From assembly GCA_936450465.1 (NCBI GenBank), contig OW388303.1:11439021-11503020 (forward strand): a stretch of DNA of 64,000 nt, read 5' to 3'. The position numbers and the translations under genes were made by a program. Under the pieces are notes generated by a model. The model saw only the letters and a list, made by a program, of their open reading frames with translations, ran no database searches and was not told the DNA's origin. Positions 1 to 12,080 of the stretch are shown in pieces. The stretch comes from Gibbula magus. Taxonomy: Eukaryota > Mollusca > Gastropoda > Trochida > Trochidae. Numbering within the stretch: the stretch's first letter is position 1; each line of letters begins with the position of its first letter.

Positions 1-1387
1 TTTTTAGGTACATTGCAACTTCTGTAATAAAAATTCAAACATTGAAAAAAACGCAATTATCGGACTCACAGGGCGCCGCCATGTTGCCAGAACGAGAGCG
101 TGAAACGACGAGATTACGCTATGAAAGACACACCACGAAAATAGGAGACGCCGCTGTTTTCAATGGCGAGAGGTGCGGGCCTGTCATGCATGTTTTTTTA
201 AAACCGTAAGGACCGGGGTATGATCGCCCCCGCTGCCCAAAAGTAATAATTTACAATCCCCAGATCAAATACATATAAGATTTTTGACAGTAGATTGCTG
301 AACTAAATCGGGAATATATGCTTGGACAATATTAAGATGTGCAACTGTTGTCAGCTGTTCCCGTTCGGGCGACGCGAGGTTTGAACATTTTGATAATTTT
401 GAAAAAAAAATCTAGACCATTTCATAAGTATTTAAATTTAGATTACTTCTGAAATACCCTTGTTGATATAAATTCAATAGTAAAATAACACATATTTTAC
501 GGAAATTTAGTTTATTAGTAGTAATTACATTGATTTTCATAACGATATTTCGTTTGCAAGTCAGAGCGAATCCTAAACTAAGCGAAGCCTCGGTGTATTG
601 TGACAAGTTCGTAATCAAAACTTAATTCGTATGTACGTATAAAGATATATTGATTCGACCAGAAATTGCCTTTCTTTCTCCGTGTATTTTATTCTGATCG
701 TTTAATATGTTTCATTGATCTGAAACTTTTTATTATGATTTTATTGTATTCCATTAAAATTTATGTCATTGTTCGTACGAGACCAATTTGACTACGAATT
801 ATGGTAGTGGTTGTAGTGATGTAGATTGTTTTAGGATTTATAATTTCGGCATTACTATTTTAACTTAATATTTCAATTGATATAAATTATAATAATTTTC
901 TTATTGTTGTAGATTTTCATGAAGATAATAAGTTTAGTCAAATTTTAATGAATCGTCTTATTGAAATGAATCAGTGTTATATCTTGTTAAAGATTATTTA
1001 GGATATAATATTAAATATCAATATTAGGAAATAATATTAGTAATAACATTTGCAATTAGCATCTGCAGTTTGAAGTATAATTGGGGAAATGGATGACAGC
1101 AAAATATGTAAACATTACTGTGAGTTCTGGTAAATTTCAGTGATTTCCTGGGAGAGTTTCGAACAGAGTATACCAACTGATCGGCAGTGTTTACCCATTT
1201 TGTGTTTGTATCAATAAAAAAAAAAATAATCGGGTAAGTATGATGTCATGTGTATAAACAGTTTAACGGATATGAGCAACGATTGGAAGATTAGCAGATG
1301 CCGGTGAAGATAAAAACGGTAAGTAGCCAACAAAGCAAAGGACAATAAACACGTACATCTCAACACACCTCTGATCGAGTTAGCTCC
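1..1387. other. AT-rich spacer without a recognisable gene
   Basis: No supported coding region or RNA gene is seen. The first 250 bases are more GC-rich than the rest. Beyond that the stretch is AT-rich with stops in all frames and no clear repeat structure. Confidence 0.5.
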
Positions 1388-1537
1388 CATAATTTAGCGG
1401 TAGAAACCGGCAGATACCAAAATTTAGATTATGCAAGTCGTAAATGCCAAATGTGTAAAGACGATATCGAAGATGAATTTCATTTTATACTTAAATGTCC
1501 AATTTATCATATTTATAGAATAAAGTATACTAAAGGG
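1388..1537 (+). pseudogene. Non-LTR retrotransposon (LINE) C-terminal fragment
   Basis: Fifty open codons read from CAT at 1388 encode a short segment ending in a zinc-knuckle pattern: KCQMC, then EDEFHFILKCP. A CxxC followed by a His and Cys next to EDEFHF is typical of the tail after reverse transcriptase in many LINE proteins. No reverse transcriptase core is seen upstream, so this is a truncated 3' relic. It may belong to the same family as the minus-strand remnant near 32.3-33.0 kb, but the two pieces barely overlap and this is unproven. Confidence 0.55.
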
Positions 1538-2264
1538 AAAGTTCTATCACCGATCTATCGGCAGCATCCGCCATATTGGATTCACGCTATATAATTAACC
1601 CAATTTTATACTTTTTTGAAAATTAAAAATATACAAAGACAGAAAATTCACATTAGTAACACATAACATATACTATAACGAATAAACAATATGCGTTTTG
1701 TCCGTAGCGAGGTTTTCGCAGCGCCGATGAATGGTTTCAGTTCTCATTTTTTTTATTTTTCAACAAATATGCGCTTGTCTTTATCAAGTTATGAAATATA
1801 AAGTCATCAAAATATTAACTTCATTAATATATTTTAATTTTACTGTGTTTTAATCATGTATTTATATCATATTTGTGTAAACGAGAACATCCTTTCGAAG
1901 TTCGTTTCCACAAAAAATACTCCGATAGAACACTCCTTTTAAGCCATATTATTATAAATATCCATCAGTATTTCAACTTATTCAATTGCTTAGCGTTAAT
2001 AGTGTTAAGGTACCAATTACTGAATTAACAAACATATTATGACACTCCAACGAAACCACGATAGGTCTCTGCTACGAAATCACTGGTTCCCGTATAGACA
2101 ATTGTATAATGTGCAAGTGAAATTTTAGAAATATACATTCGTCTGCAGAATTATTCACTATATCCAGGTACATGTATTTCATTTTAACGACAGAATATAT
2201 ATTTTAGGGATTAATTCATCATTAAACTTTTGACAAGATGAAAGTATTAAGCAGTCCATTCCAG
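1538..2264. other. AT-rich spacer
   Basis: Nothing recognisable was found here in either strand. Confidence 0.45.
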
Positions 2265-2662
2265 TTCGTAGGAGGATATCTCGATGAATTCGTAGGAGGA
2301 TTATTATAATGAAGTTACTTAATTACGATTTTGTCATTTTATATGACATTAATCTGAGAACAGCACTGATTGATAGGCTAATTGTTACTTACTTACGGTC
2401 ACGCAATCTTATTCTTAGTTCACTGATAAAAAATAAATTAGTCTTCTCATCTTCAGCGACACCTGTTAATTGTAAAATCACGGCTGATATAATTGTTACA
2501 ATGAATAAAGTTCATACTTACCAGATTACTTTATTCATTAAAACAACAAATTAAATATATAATCAAAATAAACATTGCCGATCATCCAGTATTTTAAAAC
2601 CAAAAAATCCTCCGACGAATTCACCGAAAAATTCTCCTACGAATCGGATATCCTCTTACGAA
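2265..2662. mobile_element. Foldback/MITE-like element with imperfect inverted ends
   Basis: The left end reads TTCGTAGGAGGATATC and repeats GAATTCGTAGGAGGATT shortly after. The right end carries the same two motifs in reverse complement (AATCCTCCGACGAATTC, then GATATCCTCTTACGAA). The ends enclose about 300 bp of AT-rich DNA. An 81-codon open frame at 2309-2554 lies inside but shows no known domain. No target-site duplication was defined. Confidence 0.5.
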
Positions 2663-4130
2663 GTCACCTACACTCGACATTGCATTTTGATTGAAAATTA
2701 TGTGATTACGTTTTTTGAATTATAATTGTAATTTAAACAATATGACTATTTACAACGCATTTTGAAAATCCTGAAGTAAAATAAGAATTGATCGTTACAA
2801 GTTACAAATTAAATACACATATGTTAGTGTGGAATTGTGTATTTGGAATTAATTAATCAACTATAAATTTTATCATTATTATAAATTGCTGAATGAGCCA
2901 CAAATAATTATATATTAACCATTTGAAAACTGCCTCAGGTATTTAAAATCACAAACAGCAGGTCAACGAATGCAAATAAAACGAGTGTCAAAATTTCTTT
3001 CTAGGCGTTGACAAACATTTCATTGCACCTCAAGTAGGCCTAGTTGATAAATTTACTAATCCATTACCAATTTAATATCCATTACGATATCTGGAAATAT
3101 TATTTGATTTGTAACTGTCTTAGGTGCTTGACTTAACAATGCGCATGCGCGAAAAAGACTTACGTGTTATGTGAATGTTCATTCAAATAAATAGCCTTGA
3201 ATAACTGATGGAATATAAAATATGATGTATTCAGCGCCATGATCGAATTTCCCTGTATTTTATTGTCACTACGGGGTTTTAATCAGTCGTATTCACATCA
3301 CACGATGACAAGTGCGCAGCGCAACCAGACAGTGAGTCAAGTTTATTGTACAAACTCTACCGCACAATGATGTACGGAGTTTACAATCGAAACTCCTTGC
3401 ACGGATTACGTTGGTGTGTCATTTACCGCAGATTTTCAAGAAAGATGGCGGCGCCCACGTCGAGCCAAAGTGACGGTTTATATTTGATGTAATTATTTAA
3501 CCCATTGACCAAATACAAACATATTTTGTGAGAAAGTAAATGAGAACTCAATCTTTTATGGGGAAAAATTTGAAATTACGCTGGAATATTCCTTTAAGCG
3601 CTCCCCGTTAGTGTACAGATAAGCCTTTGACCAAAACAACGTAATCCATATATTTTGAGACTTATTCACAACAATAAATTATTGTCGCAAAATGTTGCTG
3701 TAAGCGAGTTTGATTCCTGGGTCCAATCTCTCCTTAAAGACCTTAAGAGTCATGGAAAAGAATTTAACTATAGCAGGGCCAGTGTTAGTTTCTACCCAAG
3801 GTATTACACTGCATAGCTGTCAAGCCAAGCGAGTTTCAACTAATGAGAAGACAATGAACCCTCAAACTTCGGTCATGCGGTTAAGGAGATGACAAAATGA
3901 TTTTTTGCTTATGAGGCGTATTCTTTGTTACTTTAATGCCATTTAAGACATTCTGTCAAAACATTGTATAAAAATAGTGACATTACCAGTTTCCCAGTGC
4001 TGCAAATGTTCACCACCAGGGAATTACACAAGAACCATGAAATATGCTCCATATGCAACGGAGGTTGGGATGGAAGAACTGAGTGGAGTACCCTCTCAGT
4101 TTGTGGGAAGAGAATGGGTGGTAAATAAGT
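2663..4130. other. Spacer, probably last known intron or 3' flank of the HPDL-like gene
   Basis: A weak open stretch on the plus strand near 4018-4128 contains the cysteine pair CSICNGG but has no recognised family. Its end (GTGGGAAGAGAATG) resembles pieces of a repeat also seen near 15.3 and 60.15 kb. A GC-rich patch near 3440 (AAGATGGCGGCGCC) looks like a repeat end. The missing final exon of the HPDL-like gene was searched for here and not found. Confidence 0.4.
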
Positions 4131-5725
4131 AAGGCTAGCAGAACTAGTCGACTGGTCGACGATTAGTTGAATCTGCCGACTGTCGACTAGACATTCCTGT
4201 AGTCGACTAGTCGACTGATTCCAGTCGAGGTACCATTGATTTCAGCAATACATCAGTCCTAGCTATTATTGCATTAATTAAGAGTAGGCCTACTATGTGA
4301 AACTTATATGGATTAAATTATAATACAAACCAATGTATATTACTGTAAATGTCAAATTAGGATGCTAAGATTATCTATCAATTTTTTTTCCGAACCGGCA
4401 TCGAGATATTCAAGCATAATATCAACAAGGTTATTTTTAGTTTCCAATTCCATTGCAAGATCTTTACAAACATAAACACTGACACTGACAGCTGAATAAT
4501 TATATTAATTTTGAAATGTCATATGTTTGCAAAATTAATAATATAAAAAATGATAATATTACCGGTAAGTTGATTGTCATAATCTACGACAGTAGAAAAC
4601 ATCAATCACCTTCTGAAATCTCTTTCTCAGTTAGGTTGAGTCCATATTTATGTAGGGATTAACCAGCCACAAACCTTTGAACCAATTTGATTATTTATAA
4701 ATTGCAATGTGTTTTTTTTTAACTGAAACATTTCTGTAAGTAAAAGCTAACATCTACCATAATAATCCCAAAATAATTAATCTTTAATCAAGTAAACTGA
4801 CTCTCATCAAAATTAGAATGTACAAGGCAAAACACTGTCACCCCTGCTCATAAATAGACCATTCCACTGTGCACGGACTCTTCATGGAACTAGGTCAAAA
4901 CTTCGACTGTCTCAAGTCACCCCAGCAAACATTTGGGTCATTTGACTGATCATTTCATGGAACTAGGTCAAAACTTCGACTGTTTCAAGTCCCCCTAAAA
5001 ACTTGGATCATTTGACTGATCATTTCCCACCTGAATGGTTATTTTCTGCATTTGTTTATTAATTTCTGCATTGCATAGATAATCAAAATAAAAAAAATTA
5101 AACTGACAGTGAATGAATTTAATAAATTTATTGAAATTAAAACTTGTATTTGATGTCTGAAGTAATTTACGACAGGTGTTTGTTATATTCATATAGCACA
5201 GCAGTTACTTCCCTTTTCAATTGTATATGTATGTGACAGCTTCAACCTTTGGTCCCTGTATTATTCAGAACAATGAAACTGTGCCCTGGCACTAATTATA
5301 GCAAAATCATTACCGAAGGTAAACTAACTATGTCTTTGTTATCATAATATTTGCTAACTGAATTCTTTTAAAGGTTTAATATCAACATATTTTAAATAGT
5401 TCAAATCATTGCAAAAAAGGTTAATTTCTACTGGCTGGTACAGATACAGTTGCTGACAGAAACATGTTGATATGTTATAATTGTTTACGATCGTCGATGC
5501 AATCTTCCGTTGTACTTTCGGTTTTAGAAATTCAATGCAGAACTATTTTCAAAGTTTATTTGATATAATCTTTATTCATTTTATTTAACAGTGACATAAA
5601 AAAAATGATTTTATTGTGCACTAAGTCAATCAAGCATTTACAAACCACATGGCAACTAGTCGACTACTAATCGACTACTGCTACCGACTAGTCGACTACT
5701 TATTTTTGATAGTCGTGTTAGCCTT
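4131..5725. mobile_element. Candidate DNA transposon remnant with AAGGCTA inverted ends
   Basis: The left end reads AAGGCTAGCAGAACTAGTCG and the right end is its imperfect reverse complement (CGTGTTAGCCTT). Both subterminal regions are packed with copies of the short palindromic word TAGTCGACTA (left 4143-4230, right 5656-5715). Terminal inverted repeats with clustered subterminal motifs fit a non-autonomous hAT-like element. No transposase frame is present. A possible 8-bp duplication (AAATAAGT) lies just outside the left end but is offset by 4 bp on the right, so it does not confirm the boundaries. Confidence 0.45.
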
Positions 5726-5815
5726 ATTAAAATAAGTGCTCACTATTTGATTACATATTCCTGTGGTCTATCTGAATAATTCTTTACATTATTTGAGAAC
5801 TGATTGAAATGTTAC

Positions 5816-8800
5816 CTGTGTTTTGATTCTTCAGTGATAACATCTATCCCAGTGTCCGCCTCCATGTCCACAAGAATCCCGTTCTCCTTGAGAACATCCA
5901 CGTTCTCCCCAATCATCAAGATCTCTCGCAGCTTACCTACCTGTTGTTGAACAAAATATAACTTGTTCAAATTATTCTCATTAGCCCCGTGACAAGAATT
6001 ATCGCTGTATTGGAAGTAAGGTTTTTCATGTTAGGATTAGCTCCTTTCATACTATTTCTTGAGACGCAACATAAACATGTTATTGTTTCCCAAAATGTTC
6101 ACTAAATATCAAATTACTGAAGAACTACATTATAATATTCTGCACATCCAATCTAATTGATATACAAGAACATTTGACTTATTACGAAAAGAAAGCTTGC
6201 AACAGCATTGTAACTTTGCATTGTGGTAAAACCTGTATGAGCTCGAACTAGCAATAACAAGTAGTCGTCACTAAGGTGACATGATCCCCAACCACAAATT
6301 AATACTTCAAAACTGAAAAATAATGTCAAGATCAGCAAAATTGACTGGACCATGAATTTTCTCTAAAAGAACCACTAGTGTAAGATAATGACGGTATCCA
6401 ATAAACAGTTCTTGTGATATTGATGCCCCTCACAAGCTTAACCTGTCGAAAAACTCAAAGTTGAGAATAATGTCACGGTCACCAAGATCTTATTAGCCCT
6501 TTGTCTTCCCTAGGAGGTGCTTTGCGTAAGTTATGATGAAATTCCGGTGAATGTTTTTTTTTAGATATCCCGCTGACAAGCTTTACATGTACATTAACAT
6601 GTGTAAAAATTAAAAGTTCCACAGTGACCTTGAGCATAATGTCAAGGTCACCAAAATCTAATCAGCCCTTTGCCTTTCCTTGGAGAAGCTATATATAAGA
6701 TATGAAGAGAATCGAGTGAATGGTTCTTGAGATATCCCGCTAACAAGGATAAAATGACAAAGTCTTGTTGTGACCTTGAAATGAAGGTCAAGGTCACAAA
6801 ACTCTGTAGGAATATTACTCTTCCCATGATGAACCCATATGCAAAATATGAAAAGAATCCAGTGAATAGTATTTGAGTAATTCCATTTCGTACGGACGCA
6901 GCCAAATACTATATCCTCCGCTTCGCGCTAAACGCGAGGCGGGGGATAATAACAAGCGGTCGCCGGTCAGCATTTTAACAAATGGCAGAAAACCTCTTTA
7001 TCAGAGGGAAATTGCCAGCCTGAGGATCTCCTTTAACAAAGCAATTGTTAACCTCAATACATTCTCAGCATTACACTAAGGTTAGTGACCGTTACTTAAC
7101 TGAACTACGATCATCTTAGTGCTTTGTGATCGGCAACTTCCCTCTGCACGGCATAAATTGCGGCAGTTTCCATCACTGACTAATTTTCAACCTTGCCGCA
7201 TTTGCTCCACATGCTTCTGTGCTAGTGAATCAAAGCCCACTATGCAATTCAAATGCAGTGTGCTGCTATGTTAGCACATGAAATATTTGGCAATACTTCA
7301 AGGCTTAAATTAACCAGTGGGTAAAACATGTCTCAGCTCAACCCAAGGCATCAGCTTTAATATTTCTGACGTTCTTTTTACATTTAGAATATCATGTCAT
7401 TTTTGGTAAAACACCCCCTGAAAACTAAACATCTAAACATTTCAGACAGCTTCCTGATCTCACCTCTGTATAATAGGTTTGGGGAGGCTCAGCAAAGCGG
7501 ACTTCATTTGCTCGTAAAGATGAAACAGTGTTGATGATGTTGCTTGTATGGAGACCGATGTGCTGGATACCTGGTCCCTTGTGCTCCTCCAGGAATTTGG
7601 AAACTTGATTCGGGGCTGCAACAAAACAATATACGTAAACTAGTCTAACACTTAGACTCTAAAAAAAATAATTGAAAAGGAGCCCTTTTTTTATAGAAAA
7701 TTATATGAAAATTCCATTCCATTCACAGTCTCTTTTTCAATATTTAATAAAATGGTTATATTTTCAGAAGAAATACTTTTTTCATAGTCCGAGTGTAAGA
7801 CTAATACGTTAGCATATAGTATTACGTATTTGAATTTGAAAGGCATTTTAGAAGCTGAGGTAATGTGAGTACAAGTTCCATGGATAAAAAGGTGAACTAT
7901 CAGATAATCTATAGACCTTATTCTCCTTCAGCACATGTAGCATTCATTTAAAAGGGCTTTAGCATGTTTTTTTACAAATATTATTTTTTCAAATTTCCAA
8001 TTTATAATGATAGTTGATGACATTTATATTAACTTTATAGACGGTACAAAAATGCTACTGCCCCTTTAAAAGTGGATTATATATGTTTTTTAATGTGAAC
8101 AGTATTGATAAAGAAAGAGTAATAATATATAAATAAAATATAAAGTTAGCCTTCTTATAAACATTTACTCAGATTTACTGAGATATATGAGGACAAGGAT
8201 GGAAAGTCTCTGAAACAGAATATTACATGTATATTTTTACGAAAATATGTTTAATTCACCTTGACCGGGTAAAGCTTCAGCAATTACAAACTTTATGCCG
8301 CCACCATTGGGGGAAGCTAGACCCATCTCTGCACATTTCCAGTATTCAAACGCCATGAGCCGAATTCCTATATTGTCTCCATCAATGACAAAGCCTTCTT
8401 CTTCATCTTCATCTCTGTCAAAAAAACATTTAAAAAGTTATTAAAACATGATATGAATGTCAGGCCTGATTTTGGAATCCCTCACTCACATGATTTTGGT
8501 CTAGAAGTTTTGGTGAGGGTGAGGTGCTCCATGAGTTATTGCTTAATATAAGATACCTACAGCAAAAAACAAAGGCTGTCAATGGGACCGACAGCGTGCT
8601 TTATGTGACAATAAAACATGCTCGTGATTTTAGACGTCAGTTAGAGCGTCCCTTAGCAAATGACGTCATATTTCACGTCACTTTGATTGTTCAATGCTAG
8701 AGAATGTGTTCTACGATGGGAGGCATTAATATTATCAAAATATAGTTTAAAACAACATAATATCTCCACGTTTTTTTTTTATATAGAAAAGCGAGTAACT

Positions 8801-9793
8801 ATTTAAGGGCATCTAATATAAGAAATAGAAGACTCGTTGTTGTGCTTTATCGTAGAATAAAACATAGCAGAGAGCATGAGATGCGCCCTTCGTGTTTTAT
8901 GCACGCCAACTCGTCTCCTATTTCTTAATTATATCAGAATATTGTCGCAATTGAAATATTATTAATATTAAATCAATAACAATATTTTCTGAAATTATGC
9001 ATAAACCTTTTGGTAGTCATTGTTTTACCACAACTCTAAGAAACTTTGATTTATAATACCTGCAACAGCTGTAGCTTGAGTCATGGATTTCATATTAAGA
9101 AAAAATACAAATTAGAAATTATTGCTACAATTATTATGGTAAATATGAACACCTGTTAATGAGGAACCTGGACATTCCGAAATGTTGTTCATACCAGGTG
9201 AGCACTCTCCCTGACGTGCCCACATCTGTCACAAGAGTCACGTGATCTACATGCTCCAGATCAACTGATTGTTTGCTCGTTTTGATTAATGCTTCATCTT
9301 CATTAGATTTAGGTACAAAACCAGGCAGAAAAAGACCACTGTAAGAGTTCCTCTGAATTAGTGTATGTTTCACGTTGCCCACACATGATTCAATCGTTGC
9401 AGTCCAGATCTCACCTTCCTCGGTTTTGTGACACTGAAGAGGTTTACAAATATTTACTCCTGATTTTATTATTCTGTTCACAAATTGCTTCAGGTTTCCA
9501 ACCTCAATGGCAACGTTGAAAGCAGAATCATGGACTCTCTCTTTTTCAAACCTTTGCCCCGTAGTCCCAAACCACACATTTATGAAAGGGTCGTTGGAAA
9601 TGTCCTCAACGCCATCTGATGTAATTTCTGTCAGTAAAAATCGAACACGTTTAGTGCCGAGCAACCACTGTTTAGCAACCGGAGATTCTCTGGTCGCGAT
9701 TAAGTTGAAATCATACTGAGAAACAAATTTCTGAACAGATTTCAGCCCATTACGTACTCCAAATTCAACATGATGAAGACAACATCGATCCAT
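5816..9793 (-). CDS. HPDL: 4-hydroxyphenylpyruvate dioxygenase-like protein (HPDL-like), 3' end missing
   Basis: Minus-strand gene with four exons: 9153-9793, 8260-8414, 7464-7615 and 5816-5940. All inferred introns have GT/AG borders and the phases join correctly (2, 1, 0, then 2). Exon 1 starts MDRCCLHHVEFGVRNGL and carries the N-terminal vicinal-oxygen-chelate half, ending at the second-half start LEHVDHVTLVTDV. Exon 2 includes FEYWKC and KFVIAEALPG. Exon 3 has GPGIQHIGLHT, the metal-binding His block of the HPPD family. Exon 4 gives ENGILVDMEADTGI. About 357 codons are visible. HPDL of vertebrates is about 371 residues, so roughly the last 40-50 residues, including a metal ligand, lie in an exon not found here. 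The family is non-haem iron dioxygenase, mitochondrial in mammals; location here is inferred. Classic HPPD is possible but exon 1 looks more HPDL-like. Confidence 0.82.
6440..6960 (-). repeat. Dispersed repeat with AAGGTCA-rich core inside an HPDL-like intron
   Basis: Two tandem-like blocks each hold TCAAGGTCAC plus a sentence-like core (GAATCGAGTGAATGGTTCTT, then GAATCCAGTGAATAGTATTT). The block ends in a GC-rich hairpin near 6917-6949 (CCTCCGCTTCGCGCTAAACG, then GCGAGGCGGGGG). A related piece lies at about 56990-57255, sharing CGTACGAAATGGAATAACTC. It is a repeat, not a gene. Confidence 0.5.
8551..8937 (+). repeat. Dispersed repeat, copy 1 (partner at 47152-47520)
   Basis: This about 385-bp intronic block is clearly similar, in the same orientation, to 47152-47520. 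Shared words include TCAATGGGACCGACAGCGTG, AAGACGTCAGTTAGAGCG style sequence and CGCCCTTCGTGTTTTATGC. No open frame is conserved. It is probably a non-autonomous mobile element of unknown class. Confidence 0.6.
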
Positions 9794-10304
9794 AGTCGAA
9801 CATCTGATGAAACGTGAACTTTTATTACATGACTTCGCACGTGTTTGACCTTGGTTATGTAGTCACTAGCAGACAGCACTTTCTAGCTCTCAATAACATC
9901 GATACTGTTAATTCGTTGCAAAGGCGACTTCTATGCGATGTAGGGAGTTTGTCATTTTCAACTAGAATTTTAGTGGAGTAGCGCTGCGCAAAACTATGGG
10001 TTGCGTTTGATTTGCGTATGATGAAACGCTTGTTCACGGCCAACTCAACTGGTTTAAAACTTAATGCGTACGTGATTATCTTTAGATTAGTATCGCAAAT
10101 ACAATATTTTTCAACGGGATTTTCTGGGAATGCGAATTTTCTAGTCAATACTCGAGGCGTGTTTGCTCGCTTTTGAACAGAAACATTAAAACGTATGTAT
10201 CGACACGACCTCCGTGTTGTTAAATCAAACGGAACCCTGTAGACGGTGAAGTGAAGTGAACTGTCAAATGACTGTGGTCAGTGTTCGAATTGACAAGTCT
10301 TCTA
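9794..10304. promoter_or_regulatory. Upstream region of the HPDL-like gene
   Basis: This 0.5-kb stretch precedes the HPDL-like start codon on the minus strand and must include its 5' UTR and promoter, unless a further 5' exon lies beyond. No TATA box or other defined motif could be placed. A 97-codon minus-strand frame at 9855-10148 has no recognisable domain and is not called as a gene. Confidence 0.3.
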
Positions 10305-10628
10305 CAGTCACTGGACATAAGTATTCGTCACTTGACGTTATTTCCATAGACTTACATGTTATGTTAGTGTAGCCTAAATAATTTTCATGGATTTGATTTT
10401 CGATACTTTTATATAATTAGTTCTATGTAATGCCAATTATTAAATATTAGTCTGGAAATTTAACTGAAATTATGTACTTCAAGCTGAGATGATTTCAATT
10501 CAACCTGAAAAGTTTTACAACGATCCATTCAGAACTCAACTCAAGAAAATTATTTATAAGCTAAACTAAATTAACATGCAAGTCTATGGAAATAATGTCA
10601 AGTGACGAATACTTATGGACAGTGACTG
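10305..10628. mobile_element. Tc1/mariner-type MITE with about 57-bp terminal inverted repeats
   Basis: Left end CAGTCACTGGACATAAGTAT and right end, read in reverse, CAGTCACTGTCCATAAGTAT; the match extends about 57 bp with few mismatches. The element is flanked by TA on both sides (10303-10304 and 10629-10630), the target-site duplication expected of Tc1/mariner elements. The 324-bp element carries no transposase, so it is non-autonomous. It abuts the AGCTCATC end of the next repeat. Confidence 0.75.
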
Positions 10629-10862
10629 TAGCTCATCTGGCCACTTCTGGTGTGAAAGCCCTGATGTGCTTATGGCATTGCGCTGCATTGCGTCCGTCCA
10701 TCTTTCCGAAGGGTCAAATGGGTCACAACCTTAAAAACCTATTTTCATCTTCTTCGCTAGTCACCAAATTGTCTTGAGTAGAAAGTTTAAATTGTACAGA
10801 CTACTTTGCCGATGGGGATTTTAAATTGTAGATTTGGGGACCCAAATATGGATTACACCTAT
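10629..10862 (+). repeat. AGCTCATC-family repeat, diverged copy
   Basis: Starts TAGCTCATCTGGCC and continues with the family signature: a GTCCGTCCATC run, GGGTCACAACCTTAAAAACC, and a GATGGGGATTTTAAATTG block. The 3' end is not clear, so this copy is partial. Confidence 0.6.
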
Positions 10863-11097
10863 TGTAGTCTTGCAAGATTTGAACAGTTATCTTGAGATTT
10901 TATGTGCTCTTCATTTCAGTCAGAATAGACTAAGGGAGGTAATTCCAAATTGAGTTCTAACATGTTTTTTGAGAAATGGTTGTTGAGAAAGAGAAGTTGA
11001 GACTTGACAACTAAGAATTGAGGGTCTAACAACAATTGTATGTAATATTTTTTAAATAAAACTATTATCACATTCCATAAGAGTATAATTATTAATA

Positions 11098-11490
11098 TTT
11101 TTAGCTCATCAGGCCTGAAAGGCCCGATGAGCTTATGGCATGGCATGGCATAGCGTCCGGCGTCCGTCCATCCGTCCATCCGTCTGTAAACTTTTCGCAT
11201 TTTCGACTTCTTCTCCAGAACCAATGACTCTAGAGAGCTGAAATTTTATGTGCAGACTCCTTGGCCAATGGGGATTCTAAATTGTAGATTTCGTGACCCT
11301 GTGACCCCAAATGGGGTCACAGGGGTCACATCCTTAAAAACCTATTTTCATCTTCTCCAGTTCCAAAAGGTCTAGAGAGCTGAAAAGTTGTGTGACTTTG
11401 GCCAATGGGGATTCTAAATTGTAGATTTCGTGACCCGGTGACCCCAAATGGGGTCACAGATGAGCTACAGAGCCCATGGCTCTATTTTAT
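11098..11490 (+). repeat. AGCTCATC-family repeat, short complete copy
   Basis: Begins TTTTTAGCTCATCAGGCCTG and ends with GAGCTACAGAGCCCATGGCT, the two diagnostic ends of the family. Between them are CCGTCCATCC repeats and two core units containing GTGACCCCAAATGGGGTCAC. Confidence 0.7.
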
Positions 11491-11673
11491 TATTTAAAGC
11501 CTGATGAGTTACAGAGCCAATGTCTCTTTTTTTAACAATGTATTACTTGATATAACTCAAATATTCAACCGTAGTAGTCCTGATGTGCTACAGAGCACAT
11601 GGCTCTATGTTACATTCAACTTAGAAATTTGTTCCCAGAACAGAATTGAAAACTTGGTAATGTTGATTCACAG

Positions 11674-11780
11674 GTGAAGTTTAGCGCACATATGTTGCGC
11701 AACAGAGATGAACGACCAGTTTTCCCTGGGAAAACTGGTCGTTCATCTCTGTTGCGCAACATATCTGTGCTGAACTTCAG
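11674..11780. repeat. Near-perfect 107-bp palindrome
   Basis: Two arms of about 53 bp flank a single central base at 11727. The inner 37 bp of each arm (11690-11726 and 11728-11764) match perfectly, including AGATGAACGACCAGTTTTCC. There is effectively no loop. No gene or element boundary explains it. Confidence 0.85.
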
Positions 11781-12080
11781 CTGTGGTTGATTATATCATC
11801 TCATGTAGTACAGTGCCTTTTGTGGTTTTCAGGAATTTTTCATTTCGGCGATTTTCATGTAAAAGTTATCAGGACGAGCCATGCATTGGTCCAGAGTATA
11901 ATGAGTAGATTTATCCGACCGTATACTCTGGATAATCGAAAATGGGGATTAGTCATCTCTCTTGCGCTTGTTGTTCCACTCATAAGTCAGACACTACTTG
12001 TTCAAATGTTTATACAAAACAATACATTCACTGTGATATGTTTCATACCCTCATTTGCATAATTTAAACAAATTTTCTCA

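Noticed and set aside
4018..4128. Open plus-strand stretch with CSICNGG, considered as a zinc-finger exon.
   Set aside because: Too short, no clear splice sites, and its end resembles a dispersed repeat.
9855..10148. 97-codon minus-strand frame upstream of the HPDL-like gene, considered as an extra 5' exon.
   Set aside because: No similarity to the dioxygenase family and no convincing donor/acceptor pair joining it to the ATG at 9793.
11100..11150. CTGATGA-like words at the ends of AGCTCATC repeats, looking like hammerhead boxes.
   Set aside because: No GAAA box follows at the right distance and the surrounding stems do not form.
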